From contig NZ_CP049887.1 of NCBI RefSeq assembly GCF_011304195.1, positions 2,170,001 through 2,234,000 of the forward strand: a DNA stretch of 64,000 bases. The letters run 5' to 3'. The position numbers were made by a program, and so were the translations under genes. Of this stretch, positions 1-8,790 are shown piece after piece. The notes beneath the pieces are model-generated. The model did not search any database. It saw only the letters and a program-made list of their open reading frames with translations, and was not told where the DNA came from. How positions within the stretch are numbered: the first letter of the stretch is position 1; every line of letters starts with the position of its first letter. The DNA is from Vagococcus hydrophili. Its GTDB lineage: Bacteria > Bacillota > Bacilli > Lactobacillales > Vagococcaceae.

Positions 1-90
1 GGCATGAAAGTTGTCGATACTGAGGGTAATGATGTAACACCTGATAAATTAAAAGACATTCAAAAAGATAAGGGATTACACGGCAGATAG
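1..90 (+). CDS. UPF0291 (DUF896, YnzC-like) protein, 3' end only
   Basis: Only the last 29 codons are in the window, in frame 1, ending at the TAG at 88-90. The visible tail contains EGNDVTPDKLK and ends KGLHGR, which matches the conserved C-terminus of the small cytoplasmic UPF0291/YnzC family (about 75 residues in Bacillus). The family's function is not established. In Bacillus subtilis ynzC lies next to the transketolase gene, as here, which supports the call. The upstream half is cut off by the window edge. Confidence 0.8.
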   Translation, partial: GMKVVDTEGNDVTPDKLKDIQKDKGLHGR

Positions 91-108
91 TCGTCCCTTA
101 TCTTTTTT
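64..108 (+). terminator. Rho-independent terminator of the UPF0291 gene
   Basis: A perfect 12-bp stem (AAAGATAAGGGA at 64-75 with TCCCTTATCTTT at 94-105) is followed by a T run. The left arm lies inside the end of the coding sequence and the stop codon is in the loop. Confidence 0.85.
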
Positions 109-129
109 GCGCTTTCCTAATGTAAAGCC

Positions 130-158
130 TTGCAAAATGTTGTAGAAAGCGTTAAAAT
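130..158 (+). promoter_or_regulatory. Promoter of tkt
   Basis: TTGCAA (130-135) and TAAAAT (153-158) are separated by 17 bp, about 45 bp upstream of the tkt start. It is the only good sigma-A-like pair between the preceding terminator and tkt. Confidence 0.6.
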
Positions 159-205
159 GATACGTAGATAAAGGTAAAAAAAACCTAAATAGGAGGATGT
201 ATTAT

Positions 206-2203
206 ATGAAGTTCGATCAAATCGATCAATTAGGTGTCAATACAATTCGTACATTAAGTTTGGACATGATTCAAAAAGCTAACTCAGGTCACCCTGGTTT
301 ACCAATGGGGGCTGCACCAATGGCTTACACATTATGGACAAAACATTTAAAAGTTAACCCATCTACATCAAGAAATTGGGCAGATCGTGACCGTTTTATT
401 TTATCAGCTGGTCATGGTTCAGCGATGTTATATAGCTTACTTCATTTATCTGGATACAACTTACCAATGTCAGAAATCAAAAATTTCCGCCAGTGGGATA
501 GCTTAACACCAGGACATCCAGAAGTTCACCATACTGATGGTATCGAAGCAACAACAGGACCATTAGGACAAGGGATTGCGATGAGTGTTGGTTTTGCCAT
601 GGCAGAAGCTCACTTAGCAGGAACTTACAACAAAGAAAACTTCAATATTGTTGATCACTATACTTACGCATTATGTGGCGATGGCGACTTAATGGAAGGT
701 GTTTCACAAGAAGCAATCAGTTTAGCTGGTCACTTAAAATTAGATAAATTAGTTGTTCTTTACGATTCAAACGATATTTCATTAGATGGTCCATTAGACA
801 AATCATTTAGTGAAAGTGTTAAAGGACGTTTTGAAGCAACTGGTTGGCAACATATCTTAGTGAAAGATGGCAATGATTTAGAAGCTATTTCTAACGCTAT
901 TGAAGAAGCTAAGAAAGAAACAAGCAAACCAACGATTATCGAAGTGAAAACAATCATCGGTTTTGGTGCTGAATTACAAGGAACGAACAAAGTTCACGGT
1001 GCCCCATTAGGAGCTGACGGTATTGCATTAGCTAAGAAAAATTACGGATGGGACTACCCAGAATTTACTGTTCCTGAAGAAGTGACTGCTCGTTTTAAAG
1101 CAGACATGATTGAAAAAGGTCAAAAAGAAGAAGCTGCATGGAACGAATTATTCGCTTCATATAAAGCTGAATACCCAGAATTAGCGGCTCAATTTGAAGC
1201 AGCATTCAAAGGTGAAGTAACGGTTGATTTAGAAAAAGCTTTACCAGTTTACGAAGTAGGTGATTCATCTGCAAGTCGTATTACAAGTAAAGAAGCGATT
1301 CAAGAATTAGCGAAAGCAATGCCTGAATTATGGGGTGGATCTGCCGATCTTTCTTCATCAAACAACACAATGATCGCCGGCGAAAAAGATTTCGAACCAG
1401 GAACTTACGAAGGCCGTAACATTTGGTTTGGTGTCCGTGAATTCGGTATGGCAGCGGCAATGAATGGTATCGCATTACACGGTGGAACTCGCGTTTACGG
1501 CGCAACATTCTTCGTGTTTGTGGATTACTTACGTCCAGCCGTTAGATTATCAGCTATCCAAAAAGCGCCAGTGACTTATGTGTTAACACATGATTCAATC
1601 GCTGTTGGTGAAGATGGTCCAACTCATGAGCCAATCGAACAATTATCAAGCTTACGCAGCATTCCTAACGTTAACCTAATGCGTCCAGCTGACGGTAACG
1701 AAGTAGCTGCAGCATGGAAAGTAGCCGCAACATCAATGGAAACACCAACAGTTTTAGCTTTATCTCGTCAAAACTTACCAGTTCTTGAAGGAACAAAAGA
1801 AAAAGCTTATGAAGGTGTGGCTCGTGGTGGTTACGTATTATCAGCACAAGAAGGAACTACGCCAGAGGGAATCATCATGGCAACAGGTTCAGAAGTGAAC
1901 TTAGCAATGGAAGCTCAAAAAGAATTACGTAAAGAAGGCGTTGATGTATCAGTTGTTTCTATGCCATCAACTAACCTATTTGACGCACAAGATGCTGAGT
2001 ACAAAGAATCAGTTTTACCAAGTTCAGTTAGAAAACGCGTATCAATCGAAATGGGCGCAAGCTTAGGTTGGGAACGTTACGTAGGATTCGACGGTAAAGT
2101 AATGGGAATCGACCGCTTCGGCGCCAGTGCCCCAGGAAACACAGTCATCGAAAAATACGGCTTCACAGTAGAAAATGTTGTGAAAACATATAAGAGTTTG
2201 TAA
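206..2203 (+). CDS. tkt: Transketolase
   Basis: Thiamine-diphosphate-dependent transketolase of the non-oxidative pentose phosphate pathway. It moves two-carbon ketol units between sugar phosphates in the cytoplasm. The 665-aa length is normal. Visible landmarks are the N-terminal SGHPGLPMG, the diphosphate-binding [14 protein letters not shown] around residue 155, the pyrimidine-domain segment WFGVREFGM, and [20 protein letters not shown] in the middle domain. An ATG at 197 touches the AGGAGG ribosome site (191-196) and cannot be used. The ATG at 206, nine bases downstream of that site, is the likely start. The gene is monocistronic with its own promoter and terminator. Confidence 0.97.
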   Translation: MKFDQIDQLGVNTIRTLSLDMIQKANSGHPGLPMGAAPMAYTLWTKHLKVNPSTSRNWADRDRFILSAGHGSAMLYSLLHLSGYNLPMSEIKNFRQWDSLTPGHPEVHHTDGIEATTGPLGQGIAMSVGFAMAEAHLAGTYNKENFNIVDHYTYALCGDGDLMEGVSQEAISLAGHLKLDKLVVLYDSNDISLDGPLDKSFSESVKGRFEATGWQHILVKDGNDLEAISNAIEEAKKETSKPTIIEVKTIIGFGAELQGTNKVHGAPLGADGIALAKKNYGWDYPEFTVPEEVTARFKADMIEKGQKEEAAWNELFASYKAEYPELAAQFEAAFKGEVTVDLEKALPVYEVGDSSASRITSKEAIQELAKAMPELWGGSADLSSSNNTMIAGEKDFEPGTYEGRNIWFGVREFGMAAAMNGIALHGGTRVYGATFFVFVDYLRPAVRLSAIQKAPVTYVLTHDSIAVGEDGPTHEPIEQLSSLRSIPNVNLMRPADGNEVAAAWKVAATSMETPTVLALSRQNLPVLEGTKEKAYEGVARGGYVLSAQEGTTPEGIIMATGSEVNLAMEAQKELRKEGVDVSVVSMPSTNLFDAQDAEYKESVLPSSVRKRVSIEMGASLGWERYVGFDGKVMGIDRFGASAPGNTVIEKYGFTVENVVKTYKSL

Positions 2204-2207
2204 TATC

Positions 2208-2340
2208 AGAGTGGTGAAACAAGCGGTTAACTCCGAGCAACTGGAGGAACCAATAATTAATCCGTTCTTTTGGGATTAATTATTGGTTGTGAAATTGCCG
2301 TGGGGGCTGCCTTTAGAAACCAGACTAATCAGAGTGTATA
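2208..2340 (-). repeat. Copy of the dispersed hairpin element (divergent central stem)
   Basis: This is a minus-orientation copy of the element that recurs at 30.9, 34.8, 52.1, 56.5 and 62.3 kb. It keeps the outer landmarks GGTGAAA, AACTCC and GCAACTGGAGGAA. The central stem is completely different (AACCAATAATTAATCC paired perfectly with GGATTAATTATTGGTT), and is followed by TTGCCG and GGGGCTGCCTTT as in the other copies. It fills most of the tkt downstream gap. Confidence 0.75.
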
Positions 2341-2347
2341 AACATAT

Positions 2348-2380
2348 GAAAAGAGTTGCCTTTATGGTAGCTCTTTTTTC
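2348..2380 (+). terminator. Terminator downstream of tkt
   Basis: The stem AAAAGAGTTGCC / GGTAGCTCTTTT with a 5-nt loop is followed by a T run. It lies about 145 bp after the tkt stop, beyond the repeat element. Confidence 0.75.
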
Positions 2381-2465
2381 TATTAAAATAACTTTTTGCT
2401 TGTTCTTAAAAACCAACTAATATGATACACTTTAATCAAGAAAACAAACTAAAGGAGAGTCTGAT

Positions 2466-3668
2466 ATGTACCATAAATGGATCAAGGAATATGGGAAAAG
2501 TGGCTTATTTTTAACTGCTTATAATGGTGTGACAGGAGTTCCTTTTAAAGAAATAGAAAGTGAAGATAAGTTATCACATGAAGATTATTTACAAATACTA
2601 GAAGAGTTTAGAAGGGTCATCTTAAATCAGATGGAGGTCGATATTGAGAAGTGGAACATGGGCGTGATGATGATTGGGATGACAGATCTAATTCCTAGGT
2701 ACATAGAAATTGATAATGCAGTTATTTTAGAATTTCAAATTATTTTGAATAATTTTCTAGTGTTTCTACAGGATAAAGAATATTTGGAAAATATCTTTGA
2801 TTTACAAAAAACAGTGTTTCAATTTATGCCTCTTTGTTTAAATAATAATTTAGATATAAACTATTGGTCTCAGATTAAACGAAAAAATATTGAAGCATAT
2901 ATGAAATATATGGATGAACAGATGGAAACAATCAACGATCTTTTAGATGATTTAGAAGGAAATATGATGAAGGAAGAATTTTTTCCGCCTGTTAAAAATC
3001 AAAAGCATTCAAATAATGTGATTCCTATGATTCCTAAAAATAAAATCCCGCTGAGAGTAAGCAATGAAGAATTTGATAATAAAATTTATCAACTAAGAAT
3101 TGATATTGTGGGAGCTAAACCACCTATTTGGCGTCGTATTTTAGTACCAGCCAAAATGACGTTTGGAGATTTACATGAGATTATTCAAACAGCTTTTGAT
3201 TGGGATACAGCACATCTGTATCAATTTAATGTAGATAATGTTGTTTTGAGTGATTTTGAAGCAGAGGATTTAATTGGAGATAAGCCTCATGTTTACTACA
3301 CATCTCAAATAAAAAAAGATATGGCTAAAGTAAAACTGAATCAATTAGTTTCTGAAGGGGATAAATTTGAATATATCTATGATTTTGGTGATTCTTGGGA
3401 GCATAAAATTGTTGTGGAAGAAGTTTTAGAACATGACCCAGCGATTCCTTTTTATCCTTATTGTACGAAAGGAAAGAGAACAGCTCCTTTTGAAGATTTC
3501 GGAGGTATTGAAAGGTTTGATGATTTTGTAGCGGATTTCAAGAAAAATGCTAATCGCAAATCAGTTCAAGATGTTTTAGAATGGGCAATGGGTGTGGAAA
3601 GTGAAAGATTTTATCCTGATTATGTAGATATTGAGGAGATTAATGAACTTTTAGGATTGATGTGGTAG
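2466..3668 (+). CDS. pRiA4b ORF-3-like domain protein
   Basis: 400 aa, apparently cytoplasmic. The C-terminal half (from about residue 200) has the features of the plasmid pRiA4b ORF-3-like family: YQLRIDIVGAKPPIWRRI, FDWDTAHLYQF, YDFGDSWEHKI and an EDFGGIERF segment. The N-terminal half is acidic, probably helical, and not recognised. The family is often linked to mobile elements but has no settled activity, so I assign none. A good ribosome site (AAGGAGAG) precedes the ATG. The gene stands alone between tkt and cas9 with a terminator after it, so co-transcription with cas9 is unlikely. Confidence 0.75.
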   Translation: MYHKWIKEYGKSGLFLTAYNGVTGVPFKEIESEDKLSHEDYLQILEEFRRVILNQMEVDIEKWNMGVMMIGMTDLIPRYIEIDNAVILEFQIILNNFLVFLQDKEYLENIFDLQKTVFQFMPLCLNNNLDINYWSQIKRKNIEAYMKYMDEQMETINDLLDDLEGNMMKEEFFPPVKNQKHSNNVIPMIPKNKIPLRVSNEEFDNKIYQLRIDIVGAKPPIWRRILVPAKMTFGDLHEIIQTAFDWDTAHLYQFNVDNVVLSDFEAEDLIGDKPHVYYTSQIKKDMAKVKLNQLVSEGDKFEYIYDFGDSWEHKIVVEEVLEHDPAIPFYPYCTKGKRTAPFEDFGGIERFDDFVADFKKNANRKSVQDVLEWAMGVESERFYPDYVDIEEINELLGLMW

Positions 3669-3689
3669 TGAAAATTTGATAGGAAAGAG

Positions 3690-3720
3690 ACGATTATCTA
3701 GAAATGGATAGTCGTTTTTT
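3690..3720 (+). terminator. Terminator after the pRiA4b-like gene
   Basis: ACGATTATC (3690-3698) pairs with GATAGTCGT (3707-3715) with one G-T wobble, then a T run. The rest of the gap up to cas9 (about 230 bp) is very A/T rich and should hold the cas9 promoter. I could not choose one -35/-10 pair with confidence. Confidence 0.75.
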
Positions 3721-3951
3721 CTTGTTAAAGTATACAACTAGAAAATAAATTTTTAACTGAATTATTGATTTTATTTTGTTACCGTGAAAAGATTGTTGAT
3801 CTGATCATATTAAACAGCTGGATGTATATAGTTTTGCTATTCCAAAATGGCATATCAAAAAAATATAAAGTTTATCAATTTAATGAAATCGTTAACAAGT
3901 AATTGATGTTATGATAAACTAAATTATAAGTAAAATAACAAGGAGGAGACT

Positions 3952-6900
3952 ATGTATAGTATTGGATTAGATATTGGAATAGCAAGTTGTGGTTGGAGTG
4001 TTATTAATGACAAAAATGGGCACATTGTAGATTTAGGAGTGTCTTTATTTAGTTCAAAGAATAGTGCAAATAATTTAGATCGTCGAACAAGCAGAGGATC
4101 AAGACGACTTTTGAGACGCCGTGTTACTCGTTTAAGTGATGCAAAAAAAATACTTGAGATAATTAGTTGTATTGAAGAGGATCAATTAAAAAATACTGAT
4201 CCGTATCAATTGAGAGTAAAGGGTCTTACTGAACAGTTGACTAAAAGTGAAATTTACCGAGTGGTTATGCATATTGTTAAAAAAAGAGGAATTAGCTATT
4301 TAGATGAAGACAGTGAAGAAGGTGCTAAGGAAAGTCAAGATTATAAAAATCAAGTTTTACATAATAGTGACTTATTGAAAACGTTGACACCTGGACAAAT
4401 TCAATTACAGAGATTAAACGAAATGGGACGTGTTAAAACAGGAATTAATCAGTCTGGAAACTACCAATTGAATGTTTTTACTGTGTCATCTTATGCGAAT
4501 GAATTAGAGCGAATTTTAGAATGTCAGCAAAAATTTTATCCAGAAATTACATCAGACTTTATAGATAAATTTATTAATAAAGAAACTGGAGAGTCAGCAG
4601 GATTAGTCTATCGGAAACGTCCTTATTACCATGGACCGGGAAATATGGCAAATCATAGTCAGTATGGCCGTTGGATTGATTACAATAAGAACGGTCAACC
4701 AGCAGAAAATATTTTTGATAAATTGATAGGAACAGATATTCAAGGTGAGTTACGAGCAAGTGCGAGTAGTTTGTCCGCCCAAAAATTTAATCTTTTTAAT
4801 GATTTAAACAATTTAAGATTACCTCGTGAAGAAGATCGAGTAACCGAAGATGAAAAGAGAAAGATTCTGTCTTATTTAATGGGAGAAGAAATAACCCGTT
4901 TTGGAGCAAATGATTTAGCTAAGCTGTTAGGTTATAAGAGTAATGAAATCAAAGGTTGGCGTGTGAATAAAAATGATAAACCAGAAATTCATAGTATGAA
5001 AGTTTATCGTGATTGGCGAGATATTTTTAGTAATTATGATGTGGAGTTAAATGAAATTCCTTGTGACACAATAGATGGTATCGCTAAAGTTATTACATTG
5101 AACACAGAGTTAGATGGTATTATTAATACGCTAGATATAGAACTACCTGAGCTAGATGGAAAAATAAAAAAAGTAATTTGTGATTCTTTTAAAGAATTAA
5201 GAAAAAAAACGAGTAGTAGTTCATGGCATAGTTTTTCACTAAAAACATTGTCTCAAATGATACCTTTTATGTTGGCTAATCCAATGGAACAAAATACAGT
5301 ATTAGAAGAATTAAAACTAAAAACGGATTTGAGAAATACTTATGCTGACTATACTAAAATACCCATTAAAGAAATTACGAAAGATATCTACAATCCAACG
5401 GTCAATAAATCAGTTAGTCGTGCTTTCCATGTGATGAATGCTTTAGTAGAAAAATATGGAAAAGAACAGATAAGTTACGTCACGATTGAAATGCCTAGAG
5501 ATAAGAATGAAGATGATCAGAAAAAAACAATAAAAAATATTCAAAAAACAAATGAAAATAGAAAGAAACAAAGTGAAAATTTTTTCTTAGAACAGTCGGG
5601 ATGGAGTCAGAATAGATTTGAATCAGAAATGAGAAAAAGAGGATTTGCTGCTAAGTTAGGTTATTTTTTTGAACAAAATGGACGTTGTGCTTACTCAGGA
5701 GAATCGATCAAGGCAGAATCTTTAACATCAAATGCCACAGAGATTGATCATGTTATTCCTTTGTCAATCAGTTTGGACGATTCAATGAATAATAAAGTGT
5801 TGGTAAAAGCACAAGCTAACCAAGAAAAAGGTCAACGAACACCTTATCAAGCCTATCAAGATGGGGCGAAATTAGGGCAAACTTGGGATGAATATAAAAC
5901 TTGGGTAATTAACACTTATAAAAAGAAACATAAAAGAAGGATTTTACTAGAAACACGAGATATTTTTGATCCAGAAGTACGAAATCAATTTATTGCTCGT
6001 AATTTGAATGATACGCGTTATGCGAGTCGTGTTGTTTTAAATTCGGTTCAGAGTTTCTTTAATAAAAGTGAAACGAAAGTTCAAGTAGTAACAGGTAATT
6101 TTACTCATACATTACGTAAAAAGTGGGGAGAGTCTTTAGAAAAAACAAGAGAAACACATCATCATCATGCGGTGGATGCTGCATTATGTGCTATTGTGCC
6201 ATTTGTAAAAGTATCTCGCTTTGTTTACTACTATGATCCAGAAGGTAGTAAGTATATGGTTGATCAAGAGACTGGGGAAAAGATACCTTATCATGAGTAT
6301 AAAAAAATGAAACCAGATGAAAGACGATCTTATGTTCCAAAATGGGATGATTTTATCGGTCAATTAGTACCAACATTGTTGTACCCTAAAATAAAATTTT
6401 CTCATCAAGTTGATTATAAATCTAATCGAAAAGTGAGTGACGCTACAATCTATTCAACTCGTCAAGTCGAGAAAATCTCAATAAAACGTGGGAAAGAAAT
6501 TAAGACTGAGGAGACCTTTATATTAGATAAAATTAAAGATATTTATACTGTAGAAGGGTGGAAAGAATTTAAAAAATATCAGGATAAAATTTTAGCAAAG
6601 GAAAATGATCCTGAAACTTTTAAAATTTTATGTGAGATAGCGGAAGAATATCCAAAATCTGAGGAAATACAAGAACCTAATGGCAATGTAAAAGCAGTTG
6701 ATCGTTCACCTTTTGAAAGATATTGTTCAGCCAATGATGTGCCTGGTATTCAAAAGTATTCCAAAAAAGGAAACGGCCCATATATTAAAAGTTTGAAGTA
6801 CTACAATAAAAAAATAGGAAGTCATGTTAACATAACTAGAGATGAATTTGGTAATATGTGTGATGAAACTAAGAATGGAAAAAAGGTGGTTTTACTTTCG

Positions 6901-7356
6901 TTAAATCCTTGGCGAACAGATGTTTATTATAATAAAGAATTAGATCAATTTGAGTTATTAGGAATTAAATATAATCATTTAAAATTTGTAAATGGTGAAT
7001 ATGGAGTACCAATAGAGGTTTACGATGAATTAAAAGTGATTGAGAAAATTTCCCGAGACAGTGAGTTTTGTTTTAGCTTGTATCGAAAAAGTAGGGTTTT
7101 AATTGAGGAGGGCGAGGAACAGATTCAAGGATTGTTTAGTTCTAGAACTAAGAGTAATACAAATTATTTTGAATTGAAACCGATAGATAAGGACAGATGG
7201 GATAAAACTGAGGATGTGCCATTATTTGGTAAAGTTTCCAATGGTCAATTTATAAAAAGATTACGTTCAGATATGAAAATTACTAAAATAAACACAGATC
7301 ATTTAGGAAAATGTTATTATGTAAAAAAAGAAACTCTCAAAAATATTATTAGTTAA
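3952..7356 (+). CDS. cas9: Type II-A CRISPR-associated endonuclease Cas9
   Basis: crRNA/tracrRNA-guided double-strand DNA nuclease. The 1134-aa length fits the compact Cas9 subgroup of S. thermophilus CRISPR1 (about 1120 aa) rather than the 1370-aa SpyCas9 type. All nuclease motifs are intact: RuvC-I GLDIGIASCGW with Asp7, an arginine-rich bridge helix (RRTSRGSRRLLRRR), RuvC-II VTIEMPRD with Glu513, HNH EIDHVIPLS with His600 and the downstream NNKVLV asparagine, and RuvC-III HHHHAVDAALCA with His739 and Asp742. The start ATG follows AAGGAGGAG at good spacing. The tracrRNA gene and cas1-cas2-csn2 follow on the same strand. The locus appears functional. The PAM cannot be read from the protein by eye. 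Confidence 0.97.
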   Translation: MYSIGLDIGIASCGWSVINDKNGHIVDLGVSLFSSKNSANNLDRRTSRGSRRLLRRRVTRLSDAKKILEIISCIEEDQLKNTDPYQLRVKGLTEQLTKSEIYRVVMHIVKKRGISYLDEDSEEGAKESQDYKNQVLHNSDLLKTLTPGQIQLQRLNEMGRVKTGINQSGNYQLNVFTVSSYANELERILECQQKFYPEITSDFIDKFINKETGESAGLVYRKRPYYHGPGNMANHSQYGRWIDYNKNGQPAENIFDKLIGTDIQGELRASASSLSAQKFNLFNDLNNLRLPREEDRVTEDEKRKILSYLMGEEITRFGANDLAKLLGYKSNEIKGWRVNKNDKPEIHSMKVYRDWRDIFSNYDVELNEIPCDTIDGIAKVITLNTELDGIINTLDIELPELDGKIKKVICDSFKELRKKTSSSSWHSFSLKTLSQMIPFMLANPMEQNTVLEELKLKTDLRNTYADYTKIPIKEITKDIYNPTVNKSVSRAFHVMNALVEKYGKEQISYVTIEMPRDKNEDDQKKTIKNIQKTNENRKKQSENFFLEQSGWSQNRFESEMRKRGFAAKLGYFFEQNGRCAYSGESIKAESLTSNATEIDHVIPLSISLDDSMNNKVLVKAQANQEKGQRTPYQAYQDGAKLGQTWDEYKTWVINTYKKKHKRRILLETRDIFDPEVRNQFIARNLNDTRYASRVVLNSVQSFFNKSETKVQVVTGNFTHTLRKKWGESLEKTRETHHHHAVDAALCAIVPFVKVSRFVYYYDPEGSKYMVDQETGEKIPYHEYKKMKPDERRSYVPKWDDFIGQLVPTLLYPKIKFSHQVDYKSNRKVSDATIYSTRQVEKISIKRGKEIKTEETFILDKIKDIYTVEGWKEFKKYQDKILAKENDPETFKILCEIAEEYPKSEEIQEPNGNVKAVDRSPFERYCSANDVPGIQKYSKKGNGPYIKSLKYYNKKIGSHVNITRDEFGNMCDETKNGKKVVLLSLNPWRTDVYYNKELDQFELLGIKYNHLKFVNGEYGVPIEVYDELKVIEKISRDSEFCFSLYRKSRVLIEEGEEQIQGLFSSRTKSNTNYFELKPIDKDRWDKTEDVPLFGKVSNGQFIKRLRSDMKITKINTDHLGKCYYVKKETLKNIIS

Positions 7357-7365
7357 ATAAAACGT

Positions 7366-7393
7366 TTGCACATATAATTAAATATGTTATAAT
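7366..7393 (+). promoter_or_regulatory. tracrRNA promoter (extended -10)
   Basis: TTGCAC (7366-7371), a 16-bp spacer and a perfect TATAAT (7388-7393) preceded by TG one base upstream (extended -10). It starts ten bases after the cas9 stop codon. Transcription would begin near 7400. Confidence 0.8.
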
Positions 7394-7399
7394 TAGTGT

Positions 7400-7530
7400 G
7401 TAGTCGACGGACTATCGTGTTCGACGGAACATGCAGATTTTTAAAAATTTTACTGATAAGAAATTATTGAGAATCTACAAAAATAAGGCTATATGCCGAA
7501 TTTACACCACCAGATTCGGTGGTGTTTTTT
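7400..7530 (+). ncRNA. tracrRNA
   Basis: The trans-activating CRISPR RNA that pairs with the repeat part of crRNA and anchors Cas9. The anti-repeat at 7448-7472 is complementary to 25 consecutive bases of the CRISPR repeat. After a small bulge (ATC opposite one repeat base), TACAAAAA pairs with the repeat's 5' end. A nexus follows with hairpin GGCTATATGCC (7487-7497), as in the S. thermophilus CRISPR1 tracrRNA, then a terminal hairpin ACACCACC/GGTGGTGT (7504-7525) and a T run. The 5' end is set from the promoter. About 48 nt lie upstream of the anti-repeat, so a longer primary form is expected before RNase III processing. Confidence 0.92.
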
Positions 7531-7531
7531 G
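7504..7531 (+). terminator. tracrRNA terminator hairpin
   Basis: A perfect 8-bp G/C-rich stem with a 6-nt loop and six T. It ends the tracrRNA and lies just upstream of the cas1 ribosome site, so it would also limit read-through into cas1. Confidence 0.88.
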
Positions 7532-7555
7532 TTTATTTATTTTGGAGGTGATTTA

Positions 7556-8470
7556 TTGGGATTTAGAACAGTTTTTGTAAAAAATGGAGAGACTTTAAGA
7601 GTTAAGTTAGACAATTTGGAGATTTCTAAAAACAGAGAATATTTTGTTATTCCTTTAAGTGATATTGAAAGCGTTATTTTAGAAGGAGAACAAACATCGA
7701 TTAGTAGTCGGATATTGGCAAAATTTGCTCAATATCATATTGAATTAATCGTTTGTGATAGTAAGTATTTACCAGCAGGAGTATTTTTAGGATTAGGTCA
7801 ATATCATCGAAGTGCGAAGAGAGCAATATGGCAAAGTAACTGGACAGAAGAACAAAAGCAAGCACTTTGGACAGTGATTATTCTTAGAAAAATAAATAAT
7901 CAGATTGCTTTTTCAGAAATCGCAAATGTCGATGAAGAACGTTTAGAAACGATGAAAGAACTAAGAAAGAATTTGAAATTTGGAGATGAAAGTAATCGTG
8001 AGGGACATGTGGCAAAGGTTTATTTTAATTCGCATTTTGGATTAGGTTTTACTCGTGAGGATGATAGTTTACCTAATGCTTGTATGGATTATGGTTATGC
8101 AATTGTGCGTGCACAAATGGCTAGGTGTGTAGTTGCGCAAGGGTTGTTGCCAATGTTAGGTGTTTTTCATCGAAATGAATACAATTCTTTCAATTTAGTG
8201 GACGATTTAATGGAACCATTTAGACCATTAATGGATTATTATATTCATAGAGAAATCTTAACTAAAGAAGATAAATATTTAACCTATGATAGTCGGATTC
8301 AATTAATTGATTTTTTAAATCAAAAGATAAAGATCAAAAATAAAAAAATTTATATCAATCAATGTATGATTGATTATGTCATTTCTTTTATAAAAGCAAT
8401 GGAAAAAAATGATCCCGCATATTTACTTGATATTGATTTAATTAATTTTGTGGAGTGTGAAGGGAAGTGA
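7556..8470 (+). CDS. cas1: CRISPR-associated integrase Cas1
   Basis: Metal-dependent integrase that, with Cas2, inserts new spacers at the leader end of the array. 304 aa from the chosen TTG start, which lies 5 nt after GGAGGTG (7544-7550). An in-frame ATG at 7493 lies inside the tracrRNA nexus and would translate its terminator hairpin, so it is rejected. Family landmarks are REGHVAKVYF with the metal-binding Glu, GLLPMLGVFHRN with the conserved His, and LVDDLMEPFRP with the acidic pair. The stop overlaps the cas2 start (GTGA), which indicates translational coupling. Confidence 0.95.
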   Translation: MGFRTVFVKNGETLRVKLDNLEISKNREYFVIPLSDIESVILEGEQTSISSRILAKFAQYHIELIVCDSKYLPAGVFLGLGQYHRSAKRAIWQSNWTEEQKQALWTVIILRKINNQIAFSEIANVDEERLETMKELRKNLKFGDESNREGHVAKVYFNSHFGLGFTREDDSLPNACMDYGYAIVRAQMARCVVAQGLLPMLGVFHRNEYNSFNLVDDLMEPFRPLMDYYIHREILTKEDKYLTYDSRIQLIDFLNQKIKIKNKKIYINQCMIDYVISFIKAMEKNDPAYLLDIDLINFVECEGK

Positions 8471-8790
8471 GTTTTGAACGCGTGAGATTAGTATGTATGT
8501 TTGACCTACCTTCAGAAACAAAAAGAGAAATGAGAGATTATCGGATTTTTCGTAAAAGTTTATTAGAAAATGGGTTTGTGATGTTGCAGTACTCTATTTA
8601 CTATCGTAGTTTACCTAATCGCAGTTCTTTGAAGAAATATGAATCAATACTTAAGAGGTTAGTTCCGCCAGGTGGAAATGTGAGATTATTATATGTCTCA
8701 GAAACTCAATTTCAAGATATGATTCTACTCGCTGGTAGTCGAAGTCGTCAAGAAGAAATTGTAGGCGCTAATAGATTGGTGGTGATATAG
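8467..8790 (+). CDS. cas2: CRISPR-associated protein Cas2
   Basis: A 107-aa ferredoxin-fold partner of Cas1 that forms the central dimer of the spacer-integration complex. It starts at a GTG overlapping the cas1 stop. The N-terminal strand RLVCMFDLPSETKRE carries the conserved Asp after the first beta strand. VMLQYSIYYRSLPNR follows, and RLLYVSETQFQDM is near the end. The stop codon TAG shares its G with the csn2 GTG start, so cas1, cas2 and csn2 form a tightly coupled operon. Confidence 0.95.
   Translation: MSFERVRLVCMFDLPSETKREMRDYRIFRKSLLENGFVMLQYSIYYRSLPNRSSLKKYESILKRLVPPGGNVRLLYVSETQFQDMILLAGSRSRQEEIVGANRLVVI

Noticed and set aside
3721-3951. Target site for a long-form tracrRNA in the cas9 promoter
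   Set aside because: I looked for an 11-nt match to the tracrRNA leader and saw none by eye. A computed search of both strands would be needed.
7493-7555. Upstream extension of cas1 from the ATG at 7493
   Set aside because: It would translate the tracrRNA nexus and terminator. The TTG at 7556 has a good ribosome site and gives the normal Cas1 N-terminus.
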